Below, one piece after another: positions 49,963 to 60,693 of a DNA stretch of 64,000 nucleotides. Location: assembly GCA_026874595.1 (NCBI GenBank), contig CM049319.1, positions 41,523,973-41,587,972 of the forward strand, read 5' to 3'. The notes beneath the pieces were generated by a model, which did no database searches, was not told the DNA's origin, and worked only from the letters and a program-made list of their open reading frames with translations. Every line of letters begins with the position of its first letter. Position 1 is the stretch's first letter. This DNA comes from Sipunculus nudus (taxonomy: Eukaryota; Annelida; Sipuncula; Golfingiida; Sipunculidae). The position numbers and the translations under genes were made by a program.

Positions 49963-50514
49963 TAACCCATTAATACACATGGGTGCATGCTGGTTGAGGG
50001 AGCCCTCATTGGAAGTCGGCACACTCAGACCAAGCGCTTTTGTACCTCGGGTCTGTAGGTTCATAGGTCATCAGTTCCGAGGTGATAGGGACACAATGTG
50101 TGGGTAAATACAATAACTCTGCCCCAAGCAGATAATAATTTTATGCTCGCCACACCATGTGTTTTGTGTGTTGGGCGCCAATAAAAGGAAACAATACTGG
50201 GGGGGGGGGGGGGGAAATACTAGTATATACACAAATATTTAAAGCTCAAGACCTGCCTGGTTGAAAAGAAGGTAATGATAACCAAAATCAGAGTTAAAAA
50301 CTGTCCCAACAAATAGTGAGAATACTTGGAGGGCGGACATCGCTATTACTATTAGTACGGCGCGCGGGGCGCTGGGCGTTAATTAAGGTAACACTGTGTT
50401 CTGGGAAATCTGGTACTCTTAACGTATGGAAATCCATAGCCGGCAGCGTAAAGACCTTGCTAAATAAGCAGAATCATTTGAAACAAGTAGTTTAATTTTA
50501 TCTGCACTATAACC

Positions 50515-50800
50515 AGTTCATGAAGACGCGGAAGTAACTAGGAGAGGGCAAATATCCAATATGGCGGCACTGCTTACAAGAGGGCGGAAGTTCAAAGTCG
50601 CTAGATTTTGAATAATGATTACAGAGGACCTCACTTTGACAAGAAGGGTCACAGTTAGTAAATATATCATATGTTACACACATCCCCATCACTATTCTAA
50701 CTTGACTAAAAACTCCATTAAATATTATATTAAGAAAGATTTGGGCGACCATAATGCACTGCAAACCGGAAGTAAGTACCGGCCAATAGCAGTCCAGGTC
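50515..50800. promoter_or_regulatory. Candidate promoter: ETS, YY1-like and CCAAT motifs
   Basis: aatATGGCGGC (about 50559) is the core of a YY1 site. ETS-type ggaag cores occur at about 50530, 50586 and 50767 (accggaagtaagta), and ccggccaatagc (about 50779) is a CCAAT box. Such clusters mark housekeeping promoters. It could serve a plus-strand transcript or be an internal or 5' promoter of SNRPC; direction is unresolved. Confidence 0.4.
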
Positions 50801-51344
50801 ATTGTTGGAGAAGACATGCCCGCGCTGGGACAAGATCACTTGTCAACTAGCTCTCGGCAACCATCTACCACTAGTACCAAGAGAAACGACTACCAGTGAA
50901 TCCATCTGTCAGGTAAAAAGACAACCAGCAACGTACTATTTGGAAAAAAAAAACCCACCACCACCCCCTTCGCCGCCGACTCAAGCACTCTGTGTTCTAC
51001 TTGTTAATGTTAAAATTTTAAAGTTTATTGTTTTATAACAGTTTATTTGTCGAGGTGTAAACTGTTTACTTTTACTCAACTACTTTTACTTTAAGTATGA
51101 CCTATACGATATATATTGCATGTTGTACCCCACCTTCCTGTTAGTGGGAAAGCAAGGGATAATTGCTGAATATATTGAATATGAAAATTTTAATGTTATT
51201 TTTAATAAACCTCAGCCAATTTTAATGGCTTTACTAGCATGTCAAAGTAAATGAATATTCATAGGGCTACCGAGCACTTTGCCTATTGTTAAATAATTGT
51301 TATTAATGCACCTTATGAATAGTCGGTACCTTTCATTGGAGTCG

Positions 51345-52370
51345 GGTAATAAAAGGGCTTTAGGCTGTGGTTTGTCACACTTGACCCACAGCAACCACCC
51401 AGGAGGGAGGTCCAGCAAAGCAGCAGATCTTAGATAGTTATTGAAAGGTTAGGGTTGAAGACCTGTAAGTTCATTTCACTTGCCACTTTCTTGTAAATGC
51501 ATTTCTAGGTCCTTACTTTTATCTCACGGTATGAATACAGATTGTAAAAACTTAAAGTAGACTTTTTATAGGAGGTTTTGTTAAAGACTTCATTTTAAAA
51601 TTGTTAGCTCAATGTTTCATGGAGTAAAAGTATTTGTAATCCCCAGTGCACAGCAGTGTTGAGAGGCATTATAATTTTAATAGTAATGTATTGTATTACA
51701 TTTGTAAAGCAGAAGGGCAGCTTAAATGTTTAGTGGACAGTTTAAGTTGGAGCTGTCATCCCATCCATCACGTGCCCCCAGGCACAAATTGTAATTGATG
51801 GAAAAACAGGGTTTTCATGTCATTATGTGGTGTATAATTAGTATTGTAAATAATGCCACCCACTGACAGGGCTTCACAGACATTTCAGTTATTTCGGTTG
51901 GCATGTGCAGCACTGGTAAAAAGTAATTTGAATGTTTTACTTCTATGTGGGTATAACGAGCATAAGCCCAGGGGTATAACTTAACGTTCCCTGTATAGGA
52001 ACCTTTCTAGGCAATAGGCGGTGTCGTGGTATTCAAAGTAACCGTATGGAGCATTTCTGTTTAATTCTTTCTGATAGCTTCTTCCCCCAGGTGAGACCAC
52101 AGCGTGAGGCTAGAAGTGCAGGGCGCAGAGTGGGTGAACTTCATGTCCAGCTGACGGACTAGCAGACATCCCAGGAGATGGAAGACTGGTGAGACGCACA
52201 CCAGCACGGCAAAACTGCACAGTTGATGCAGGGTTCATCAAGGAGGCCAAGAGAGAGCACTCAAATGTAGCCTGTGGGAGATTGAGGTTCGTCAGAGACG
52301 AGAGGTGTAGAGAGTGAGGACTGGGGTGCATCAGTCCAGCACAGAAGAACTGGTAGTCTGGGTAATGACG
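51345..52370 (+). ncRNA. Possible two-exon transcript, coding status unclear
   Basis: A TATA-like gtaataaaaggg (about 51346) precedes a GC-balanced block ending in a strong donor (gaagacct, GTAAGT at about 51465). A good acceptor (ttctgatagcttcttcccccag) ends at about 52090, followed by a GC-balanced block to about 52370. I see no conserved frame across the join. Splice signals alone are weak proof. Confidence 0.22.
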
Positions 52371-52613
52371 TCAGTGTATCATGTGGGCACTCCAAGATTT
52401 CCAACAGATCTTGTTTTTAACAGTTAGAGTAGATACTTTTGTGTTTTAGATAGGGTTAACACAGTAAAGATACGTTTATCTTAAATGCTGGTCTCTGTCA
52501 TTCAGGGTATGATCCAGCATCTTGGCCAAGTGGGGGAAATCCCCCACCTGGTTGCAAAAAGTGGGGGGGGGGGGAGCAGGTTTCAAAGTGGGGGAGCTTT
52601 ATTATTTAGTCAA

Positions 52614-53036
52614 AACAAAGGACCAATGGGTTACGGTGCTCAGCTGCTATTTATGATCATAAAATATGATATGGAAGAAGGGTTAGAAAAATGTTGGTTT
52701 TGTGTGGTAATATAAGCTGATTTATGAGGATGATGGCGTTTAACTCAAGTTATGTAAAGATTTGGATAGAAACCTTGGAGAGGGAAGAGGGCTGATGTCA
52801 TCTATATTATTTACATTTGGAAAAGGAGTGCTATTGTCACACAGGTTATGACTTCGCCTAAAAACTTTATCTACATTGCAGCAGAAGTATTTTTTTCCTT
52901 GAAAAAAAAATGTCCACTATAAGTCATGTTAATTATCATGCTTTTCACAAAGGAGTATACTGTTTTTCAATAAATACAGGTTACCTATACCCAAGAGTAG
53001 CACTAGCAAAATGATATGAAAGTTCAACTATTTTTA
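52614..53036 (+). mobile_element. Class A 5' fragment
   Basis: AACAAAGGACCAATGGGTTAC and GTGCTCAGCTG, then the gttggttttgtgtggtaat and tttaactcaagttatgtaaag text of the 7324 and 20236 copies. Confidence 0.65.
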
Positions 53037-53313
53037 ACAAGTGACCCAGGGGTCATGACGCTCAGCTCACTAGGAAAACATTCCGAAAAGGAATTTAATC
53101 AATGCAAAATTTTGTAGGTGGTATCCCCATTCAACTTAAGCATAGCTCAGAGGATATGGGTAATAGAGACCTAATTTCAGGTTTCCAAGGAGATTTTTCA
53201 TGGACCTCCCTGGATGTCAAGTTGGAAGATTCTAGGTGCAATGGTTACAATTTTTGCCCTGTTAACAGACAACCACATCTTTGAAGGTCTCATGAAAATG
53301 TATATAAATTTGA
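53037..53313 (+). mobile_element. Class A 5' fragment with one G-type module
   Basis: AACAAGTGACCCAGGGGTCA and GACGCTCAGCTCA, then ggatatgggtaatagagacc and gaagattctaggtgcaatgg as in the 29.5-38 kb elements. Confidence 0.65.
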
Positions 53314-54800
53314 AACTAGGGACCCATGGGTCTCGACGCTCAGCTGCATTTGTCGATAAGGATATATGTTTATAAGGTTTTCCAAATATTGGTCCTGTGA
53401 TCAGTTTGTAGCCAACCTGTCTAACCAAACTGGAGTTATCTTCCATAAACTAATTTGTGAATGGATGGGTCCTGTGACCTTAACCTTTGACCTTATGACC
53501 TCAAAATCAAAAGGAAACTTCCCCAGTCGGCAAGTGCACCACTTCTTGATGATGGAAGGATTGAGATGAAAAGTTTGGCTTAAAATGCATCCACAATCCT
53601 TCTAAAGTAGTGGGTCCTGTGACCTTGACCTTTGATCTCATGACCCCAGAATCAACAGTTCTTACTTTAGTAGTGGGCCATATATAAGTCAACCAATATT
53701 TCAAACCAAACTGTAGTTATCATCTGGAAACTAATATGTGAATTGATGGCCCCCATGACCTTGTGACCCCAAAATCTATATGTTACTTCCATTATTGGCA
53801 GGTGAGCAACATCTCGAAAATAGAATGTTTGGGACCAAATGTTTTGCTAAAAATACATCAACAATCTTTTCAAAGGTTTGGGTCCTGTGACCTTGACCTT
53901 TGGCCTTATGATCCCAAAATCAAAAGGGTTCTTACATTATTGGTGGGTCATATATAATTCAAAATTGAAACCAATATGTCAATCCCAACTGGAGTTATCA
54001 TCCAGAAACAAATATGTGGACAGATGGGCCCCTGTGATGATGACCTTTGACCTTGTAACCCCCAAATTAATCAGTTTCTTCCCCTATTGGCAGCTCAGCT
54101 ATATGTGCAAGATGGAAGGTTTTGGATGAAAAGTTTGGCTTAAAATGCATCCACAATCTTTCTAAATAAGTGGTGCCGTGACCATGATCTGACCTCATGG
54201 CCCCAAAACTGAACAGAATCTTCCCCTATTGGCAGGTTAGCAATATCTTGAATATCGAAGGTTTGGGATGAAAAGTTTGGCTTCAAATGCATATGCATTG
54301 TTTTTAAAGAAATGAGTCCTTTGACCATGACCTTTTGACCGTTGCACCCCAAATCCACACGGTTCTTACTTTAGTGGTGAGTCATATATAAGTTAAGTTT
54401 GAAACAAATGTGTCAATCTTAACTGGAGTTATCATCTGGAAATTAATTTGTGAACAGTTGGCCCCTGTGACCTTGACCTTTGACCATGTTACCCCAAATT
54501 CATTTATGCTCTCCCCATACTTGCAAGTCAGCTAAATGTGCAAAATGGAAAGTTAGGGATGAAAAGCTTGGCATAAAATGCAGCCATAATCTTTTTTAAA
54601 AGTGAGTCCTGTGACATATACCTTTGACCTCATGACCCAAAAATCATATAGGTTCTTGCTTAGTGGTGGGCCATATTTAAGTCAAGTTTGAAATCCATGT
54701 GTCAATACAACCTGGAGTTATCAGGAAACAAATTTTGAGTGGACGGACGGACTGATGGACGGACAGACAGACATATAACTATATAGCATCCATTTGTGAT
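53314..54800 (+). mobile_element. Class A start with D-type array
   Basis: AACTAGGGACCCATGGGTC and GACGCTCAGCTG, then about ten D modules of 135-150 bp. Each has gtcctgtgaccttgacc, tttgacctcatgacc, ttggcaggt.agc, gtcaagtttgaaa, caa.ctggagttatcatc. The array ends in GGACGGACGGACTGATGGACGG (about 54734) and no class A hairpin, so the 3' terminus differs or is lost. Confidence 0.75.
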
Positions 54801-55544
54801 CAATAAACACACCAGGTTTTGGGTACGCTCCCGAGGCAGCAGAAATCTTGCGCTTCTAAAGAAGCAACTGATATTCACGCTGCCAGCTTTGACCGTTTAT
54901 GATTTATTTAGACACCAGATGGCTGTTTGTTGTCCGCTGAAAAAAACGTGTATATGATGTGACAAGCAGCCAACCAGATGCCAATAAACAAACACTCGAC
55001 AGGCATCCTGGCTCCGCCCATAGCTGCACTTCAAGCGCCGCTTGATGAGTTTACGGACAAATTTTAATTGCTCCCTCTGCTTTCTCGCATCATCGACCGA
55101 TTCGATTATGACATTATGACTGTGTCAGTGTAGCTATGTATCTGTTGTCTGCAGAACTAAAACCAGCCAGCGAGGTGTGCACGCAGCCTTTGTTGTTACG
55201 TTTCGTTTGAATTACAGCTCACCGGCGGGGCATCCTATGTGCCCAAGGCCCTAAGCAAACCACATCTGGGGCAATTCTCTCTGAGCCTGTGGCCTGTTTA
55301 GATGTTACTGGGGCGATGAGCTGCCAAATAAAACGAAATGAACATAATTGGCTCTGTGTATTCCTTGCTTGGCTGTGTCTTCCAGCACAAGGTCTCACCT
55401 GATTGGACAAAAATACAGTGCTCCCCTCTGGCGCTTACGATAGTAGGCCTATAGTTAAAGCGCTGTGTAAAGAGGGTAGGTTTTGGGACACTAGATGCAA
55501 TTACAGCTGAGAAACTTACATGACTGTTGTCATTTTATAGTAAA
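54801..55544. other. Low-copy GC-balanced island, candidate conserved or regulatory sequence
   Basis: No repeat class is recognised. Motifs include gccaataaacaaacac (forkhead core and CCAAT-like, about 54980), accagatggc (E-box-like, 54915) and several CpGs. Short open frames on either strand show no domain. Confidence 0.35.
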
Positions 55545-58096
55545 AACAAGGGACCCATGGGTCACGGCGCTTAGCTGATCATTATTGGACTATAAATGTT
55601 TCTCCACTGTGATACTATATTGTGTCGATAAAGCTTATGAATATCATGGACATGTTGGGCTATTATAAAGGAATGTAATGTAACATGTGAGTAAATGATA
55701 AATGAAATAACCTGACTGATGGATTAATAGAGTCAAATATAGTGGTTTACTTTTTATTTATTTAGGAGGAGTTGAAAATTGTGATATATTTGAGCAAATA
55801 TGAATGCAATGACAGCAGTAATAAGCAGTAGTAGAATGATGATAAGGCTATTTGTTGAAGGATCTAAAGTGTATGGTAGTCTGCAAGCATTCAATTTGAC
55901 AGATATGATGTTATGATTAACTATGCTGATGAAGTGATTTATGAATTTGTGACTGTATGACACAATATCTCTTTAGTCTTGACAAGGTACATTATTGTGA
56001 TGCCCATTATGTCTACATATTACACAATATTGACATAATTTCTGGCATGTACATAGGTACCTATGGACGAATAGTTATACAAAATATGAAAGTATGAATA
56101 TATCTGATTCATCTTGTTCTTGCTTACTGAGGCTGACTTTGGGATGGGGTTCGGAGAAGGGAAAAGTGAGGGCAGCACGAAGGTGGATGTAGAAATATTC
56201 TATTGTAATGTTTTTCATTTATATAAGAATATGAAACGCTAAGAGGAAAGGGGCCCTCCTACTTGGTTATAGTAAAGTTCTTAATATATGATTGCAAACT
56301 AATACTCTGACAAGACTGTCATGAAGAAAAACAGTAAATGCAAGCTTTCAATTTGACAGATATGATGTTATGATTAACTATGCTGATGAAGTGATTTATG
56401 AATTTGTGACTGTATGACACAATAACTCTTTAGTCTTGACAAGGTACATTATTGTGATGCCCACTATGTCTACATATTACACAATATTGACATAATTTCT
56501 GGCATGTACATAGGTACCTATGGACGAATAGTTATACAAAATATTAAAGTATGAATATATCTGTTTCATCTTGTTCTTGCTTACTGAGGCTGACTTTGGG
56601 ATGGGGTTCAGAGATGGGAAAAGTGAGGGCAGCACAAAGGTGGATGTAGAAATATTCTTTTGTAATGTTTTTCATTTATATAAGAATATGAAAAGCTAAG
56701 AGGAAAGGGGCCCTCCTACTTGGTTATAGTAAAGTTCTAAATATATGATTGCAAACTAATACTCTGACAAGACTGTCATGAAGTAAAAAACAGCAAATGC
56801 AAGCTTTCAATTTGACAGATATGATGTTATGATTAACTATGCTGATGAAGTGATTTATGAATTTGTGACTGTATGACACAATATCTCTTTAGTCTTGACA
56901 AGGTACATTATTGTGATGCCCACTATGTCTACATATTACACAATATTGACATAATTTCTGGCATGTACATAGGTACCTATGGACGAATAGTTATACAAAA
57001 TATGAAAGTATGAATATATCTGATTCATCTTGTTCTTGCTTACTGAGGCTGACTTTGGGATGGGGTTCGGAGAAGGGAAAAGTGAGGGCAGCACGAAGGT
57101 GGATGTAGAAATATTCTATTGCAATGTTTTTCATTTATATAAGAATATGAAAAGCTAAGAGGAAAGGGGCCCTCCTACTTGGTTATAGTAAAGTTCTAAA
57201 TATATGATTGCAAACTAATACTCTGACAAGACTGTCATGAAGAAAAACAGTAAAAGTTTTGAGATACTGTAATGCATATGAAAATTTACAGATGGACAGG
57301 CAAGTGGACAGAATGGACTAATACCTTTATTTCACTTTCAAGGGATAATGCATTTAAGTTTATATTTAAGCCTATTTTTTTAAGCATATCCACTTTTTCC
57401 ATTAAGAAGTTTTTATCTGAATCATTTTTTTTATTTACAGGTTTTATAAATTTTTAATAAAAAAACCTGAAAATATAAGTTAAAATATTAGAATTGTTGC
57501 AAAAGCTGCAATCATTATATATACAGAGTAGAAAACTGAAACTATAAGTTAAAATATTAGAATTGTTGCAAAAGTTGCAATCATTATATATCCAGAGTGT
57601 AGCTCATATTGGGTCATATTATGCATACACATATATTTTATTATTTTAAATCATAAATGTTTAAACTGAATTTAAAAGAACATAATGCCACAACATGGCA
57701 TCTACAAGAATATCCCTTGAATCACTATTAAAAAGTTTTGCACACTGGAGTTTTCAGTACATGCTTAATTTTATTCACCAAAATAAAATAAAAGATTCAG
57801 TAAATTTGATAAAATAAAACATCTTTTCAAATAAAGTATACACACTGTTGGTTGAATGAAGGACAAACAATATCATTGTGTTAATTACTATCCCAGTTTT
57901 AATTTATTACTGGAATTAATAGTCAATTTCACACATGGTGAAGTTTTTACTCCTCTGAAGTAAGGAATTACTTATCTCATGAACATCCACACTTTCATAG
58001 CAATACACCACTTTGTGGACACAATTAAATGTACACTTTAATCATTGTAACCCTGGTGGTACAATACAAAATCTAAAATGTAGCATAGCCTGAAAT
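55545..58096 (+). mobile_element. Class A element copy with three 459-bp tandem units
   Basis: AACAAGGGACCCATGGGTC and GGCGCTTAGCTGA start a copy of the 7719 subfamily. Units from caagc.ttcaatttgacag begin at about 55883, 56341 and 56800 and are nearly identical. The 3' half (57476-58096) recurs at 59100-59650. No class A 3' end is present. Confidence 0.8.
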
Positions 58097-60693
58097 AACA
58101 AGGGACCCATGGGTCACGGCGCTCAGCTGATCATGATTGGACTATAAATGTTTCTCCACTGAGATACTATATCGAGTCGATAAAGCTTATGAATATACAT
58201 ATACATGTTGGGCTATTATAAAGGAATGTTATGTAATATGTGAGTAAATGATAAATGAAATTACCTGACTGATGGATTAATAGAGTCAAATAAAGTGGTT
58301 TATTTTTTATTTATTTAGGAGGGGTTGAAAATTGTGATATATTTGAGCAAATATGAATGCAATGACAGCAGTAATAAGCAGTAGTAGAATGATGATAAGG
58401 CTATTTGTTGAAGGATCTAAAGTGTATGGTAGTCTGCAAGCATTCAATTTGACAGATATGATGTTATGATTAACTATGCTGATGAAGTGATTTATGAATT
58501 TGTGACTGTATGACACAATATCTCTTTAGTCTTGACAAGGTACATTATTGTGATGCCCACTATGTCTACATATTACACAATATTGACATAATTTCTGGCA
58601 TGTACATAGGTACCTATGGACGAATAGTTATACAAAATATGAAAGTATGAATATATCTGATTCATCTTGTTCTTGCTTACTGAGGCTGACTTTGGGATGG
58701 GGTTCGGAGAAGGGAAAAGTGAGGGCAGCACGAAGGTGGATGTAGAAATATTCTATTGTAATGTTTTTCATTTATATAAGAATATGAAAAGCTAAGAGGA
58801 AAGGGGCCCTACTACTTGGTTATAGTAAAGTTCTAAATATATGATTGCAAACTAATACTCTGACAAGACTGTCATGAAGAAAAACAGTAAAAGTTTTGAG
58901 ATACTGTGTTGCATACGAAAATTTACAGATGGACAGGCAAGTGGACAGAATGGACTAATACCTTTATTTCACTTTCAAGAGAATAATGCATTTAAGTTTA
59001 TATATAATCCTATTTTTTTAAGCAGATCCACTTTTTCCATTAAGAAGTTTTTATCTGAATCATTTTTTTATTTACAGGTTTAAAAAATTTTGAATTAAAA
59101 AACCTGAAAATATAAGTAAAAATATTAGAATTGTTGCAAAAGTTGCAATCATTATATATACAGAGTAAAAAACATTGGGTCATATTATGCATACACATAT
59201 ATTTTATTATTTTTAAATCATAAATGTTTAAACTAATTTTAAAAGAAAATAATGCCACAACATGGCATCTACAAGAATATTCCTTGAATCACTATTAAAA
59301 AGTTTTGCACATTGGAGTTTTCAGGACATGCTTAATTTTATTCACCAAAATAAAATAAAAGTAAATTTGATAAAATAAAACATCTTTTCAAATAAAGTAT
59401 ACACACTGTTGGTTGAATGAGGGACAAACAATATCATTGTGCTAATTACTATCCCAGTTTTAATTAATTACTGGAATTAATAGTCAATTTCACACCTGGT
59501 GAAGTTTTTACTCTTCTGAAGTAAGGAATTACTTATCTCATGAACATCCACACTTTCACAGCAATACACCACTTTGTGGACACAATTAAATGTACACTTT
59601 AATCATTGTAACCCTGGTGGTTCAATACAAAATCTAAAATGTAGCATGTCCAAGAATAAAATAAAATAATAACATTCATCTAGTTTATGCACCAGCTGGA
59701 GGGGGGATGAGTGCAGGGCAGAGGGGAAGCCTGCTAGTAGTGGCCAAGCTGGGCCAAGGTAAGCTGCCTGGGGTGGGTTACATAATGCAAGTGAAGGCTG
59801 TACTACTAGGTGGGCTAGATGTAAACAACACTTGACATGGTGTATGAAAACATGAATAAAATCTATTCAATCCTATCAATTTCTTTTGAAAGTTCAGACT
59901 TTAAAAGATTAAATCCATATGCATATATGCTGTGAAAATTAAATCAACAGTGCCAAAGTTGGAAAAAATTTAAGGTATTGATTTTTTATTTATGCTAATA
60001 ACTTGAAAAATTTGCAAAAATCAGATCTAATTTTGGGTAAACAATTGAATCTTGATTAAATAAAGTTATATTCCTGAAAAAATGTCTCTAGGTTCAGCAA
60101 TTCTCATGTTAGGTGAGTAAATATATTTCCTGATTTTTTAAAAAATTGCATTATGTTTTGGCCCATAACTTCAAAATAATACCCAATACTGACCTAATTT
60201 TTGGTATGTTAATAGAAAATGTATAAAAGAATGTGAATACTAAATACGATCAAAAACAGATCAGTGGTTTTGATATTAGGCAGCCTTGAAGTGTAACAAT
60301 GGCTTTTTTTTATGGAAAACGGAGTTTTTTTTCCTTAATATCTTGAAGGAACAAAGTCCTAATGACCCAATTTTCGGTATGGTAGGAGATTTTGGGGACA
60401 TCTAAAATAATGTCAAAAGCCTGGGGAGCATAGAGATGTGCACTGAATGACCTACAGTCATCAAAGTGGACAGCTTGACAATGTAAGGGAATACAACAAG
60501 AGCCTCCAAAAAAAATTCAATAACTAGCCTAATTTTGCAGCTTTTATTTTCAAATTTCAGATTTTAACAGATTAAATCCTTATGTATACATGGTGTGAAA
60601 ATTAAATCCACAGTACTTACAGGAAAAAAACGTGCCATGGCCAAAGTATGGCAAAATTTAAGGTACCAATTTTATATTTTTGCCAATATTTAA
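58097..60693 (+). mobile_element. Class A element copy with one 459-bp unit, tandem to the previous copy
   Basis: It starts AACAAGGGACCCATGGGTC and GGCGCTCAGCTGA. It repeats the previous element but with one unit (58438-58880), then continues into F-type modules (59860-60692) like those of 10.8-13.1 kb. It is cut at 60693 by the next class A element. Confidence 0.8.

Larger units (their letters stand above)
49963..52613. other. Low-repeat island with promoter-like features
   Basis: It is the longest stretch in the window without a recognised repeat class apart from a G16 run (50199-50214). It contains CpG-bearing sequence at 50335-50375 (tacggcgcgcggggcgctgg), motifs for broadly acting factors (next entry) and plausible splice signals. 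No protein domain was recognised. Confidence 0.5.

Noticed and set aside
50556-50610. Short plus-strand start ATGGCGGCACTGCTTAC with a targeting-peptide look
   Set aside because: The frame stops after 16 codons and no convincing donor lies within it. The ATGGCGGC is better explained as a YY1-type motif.
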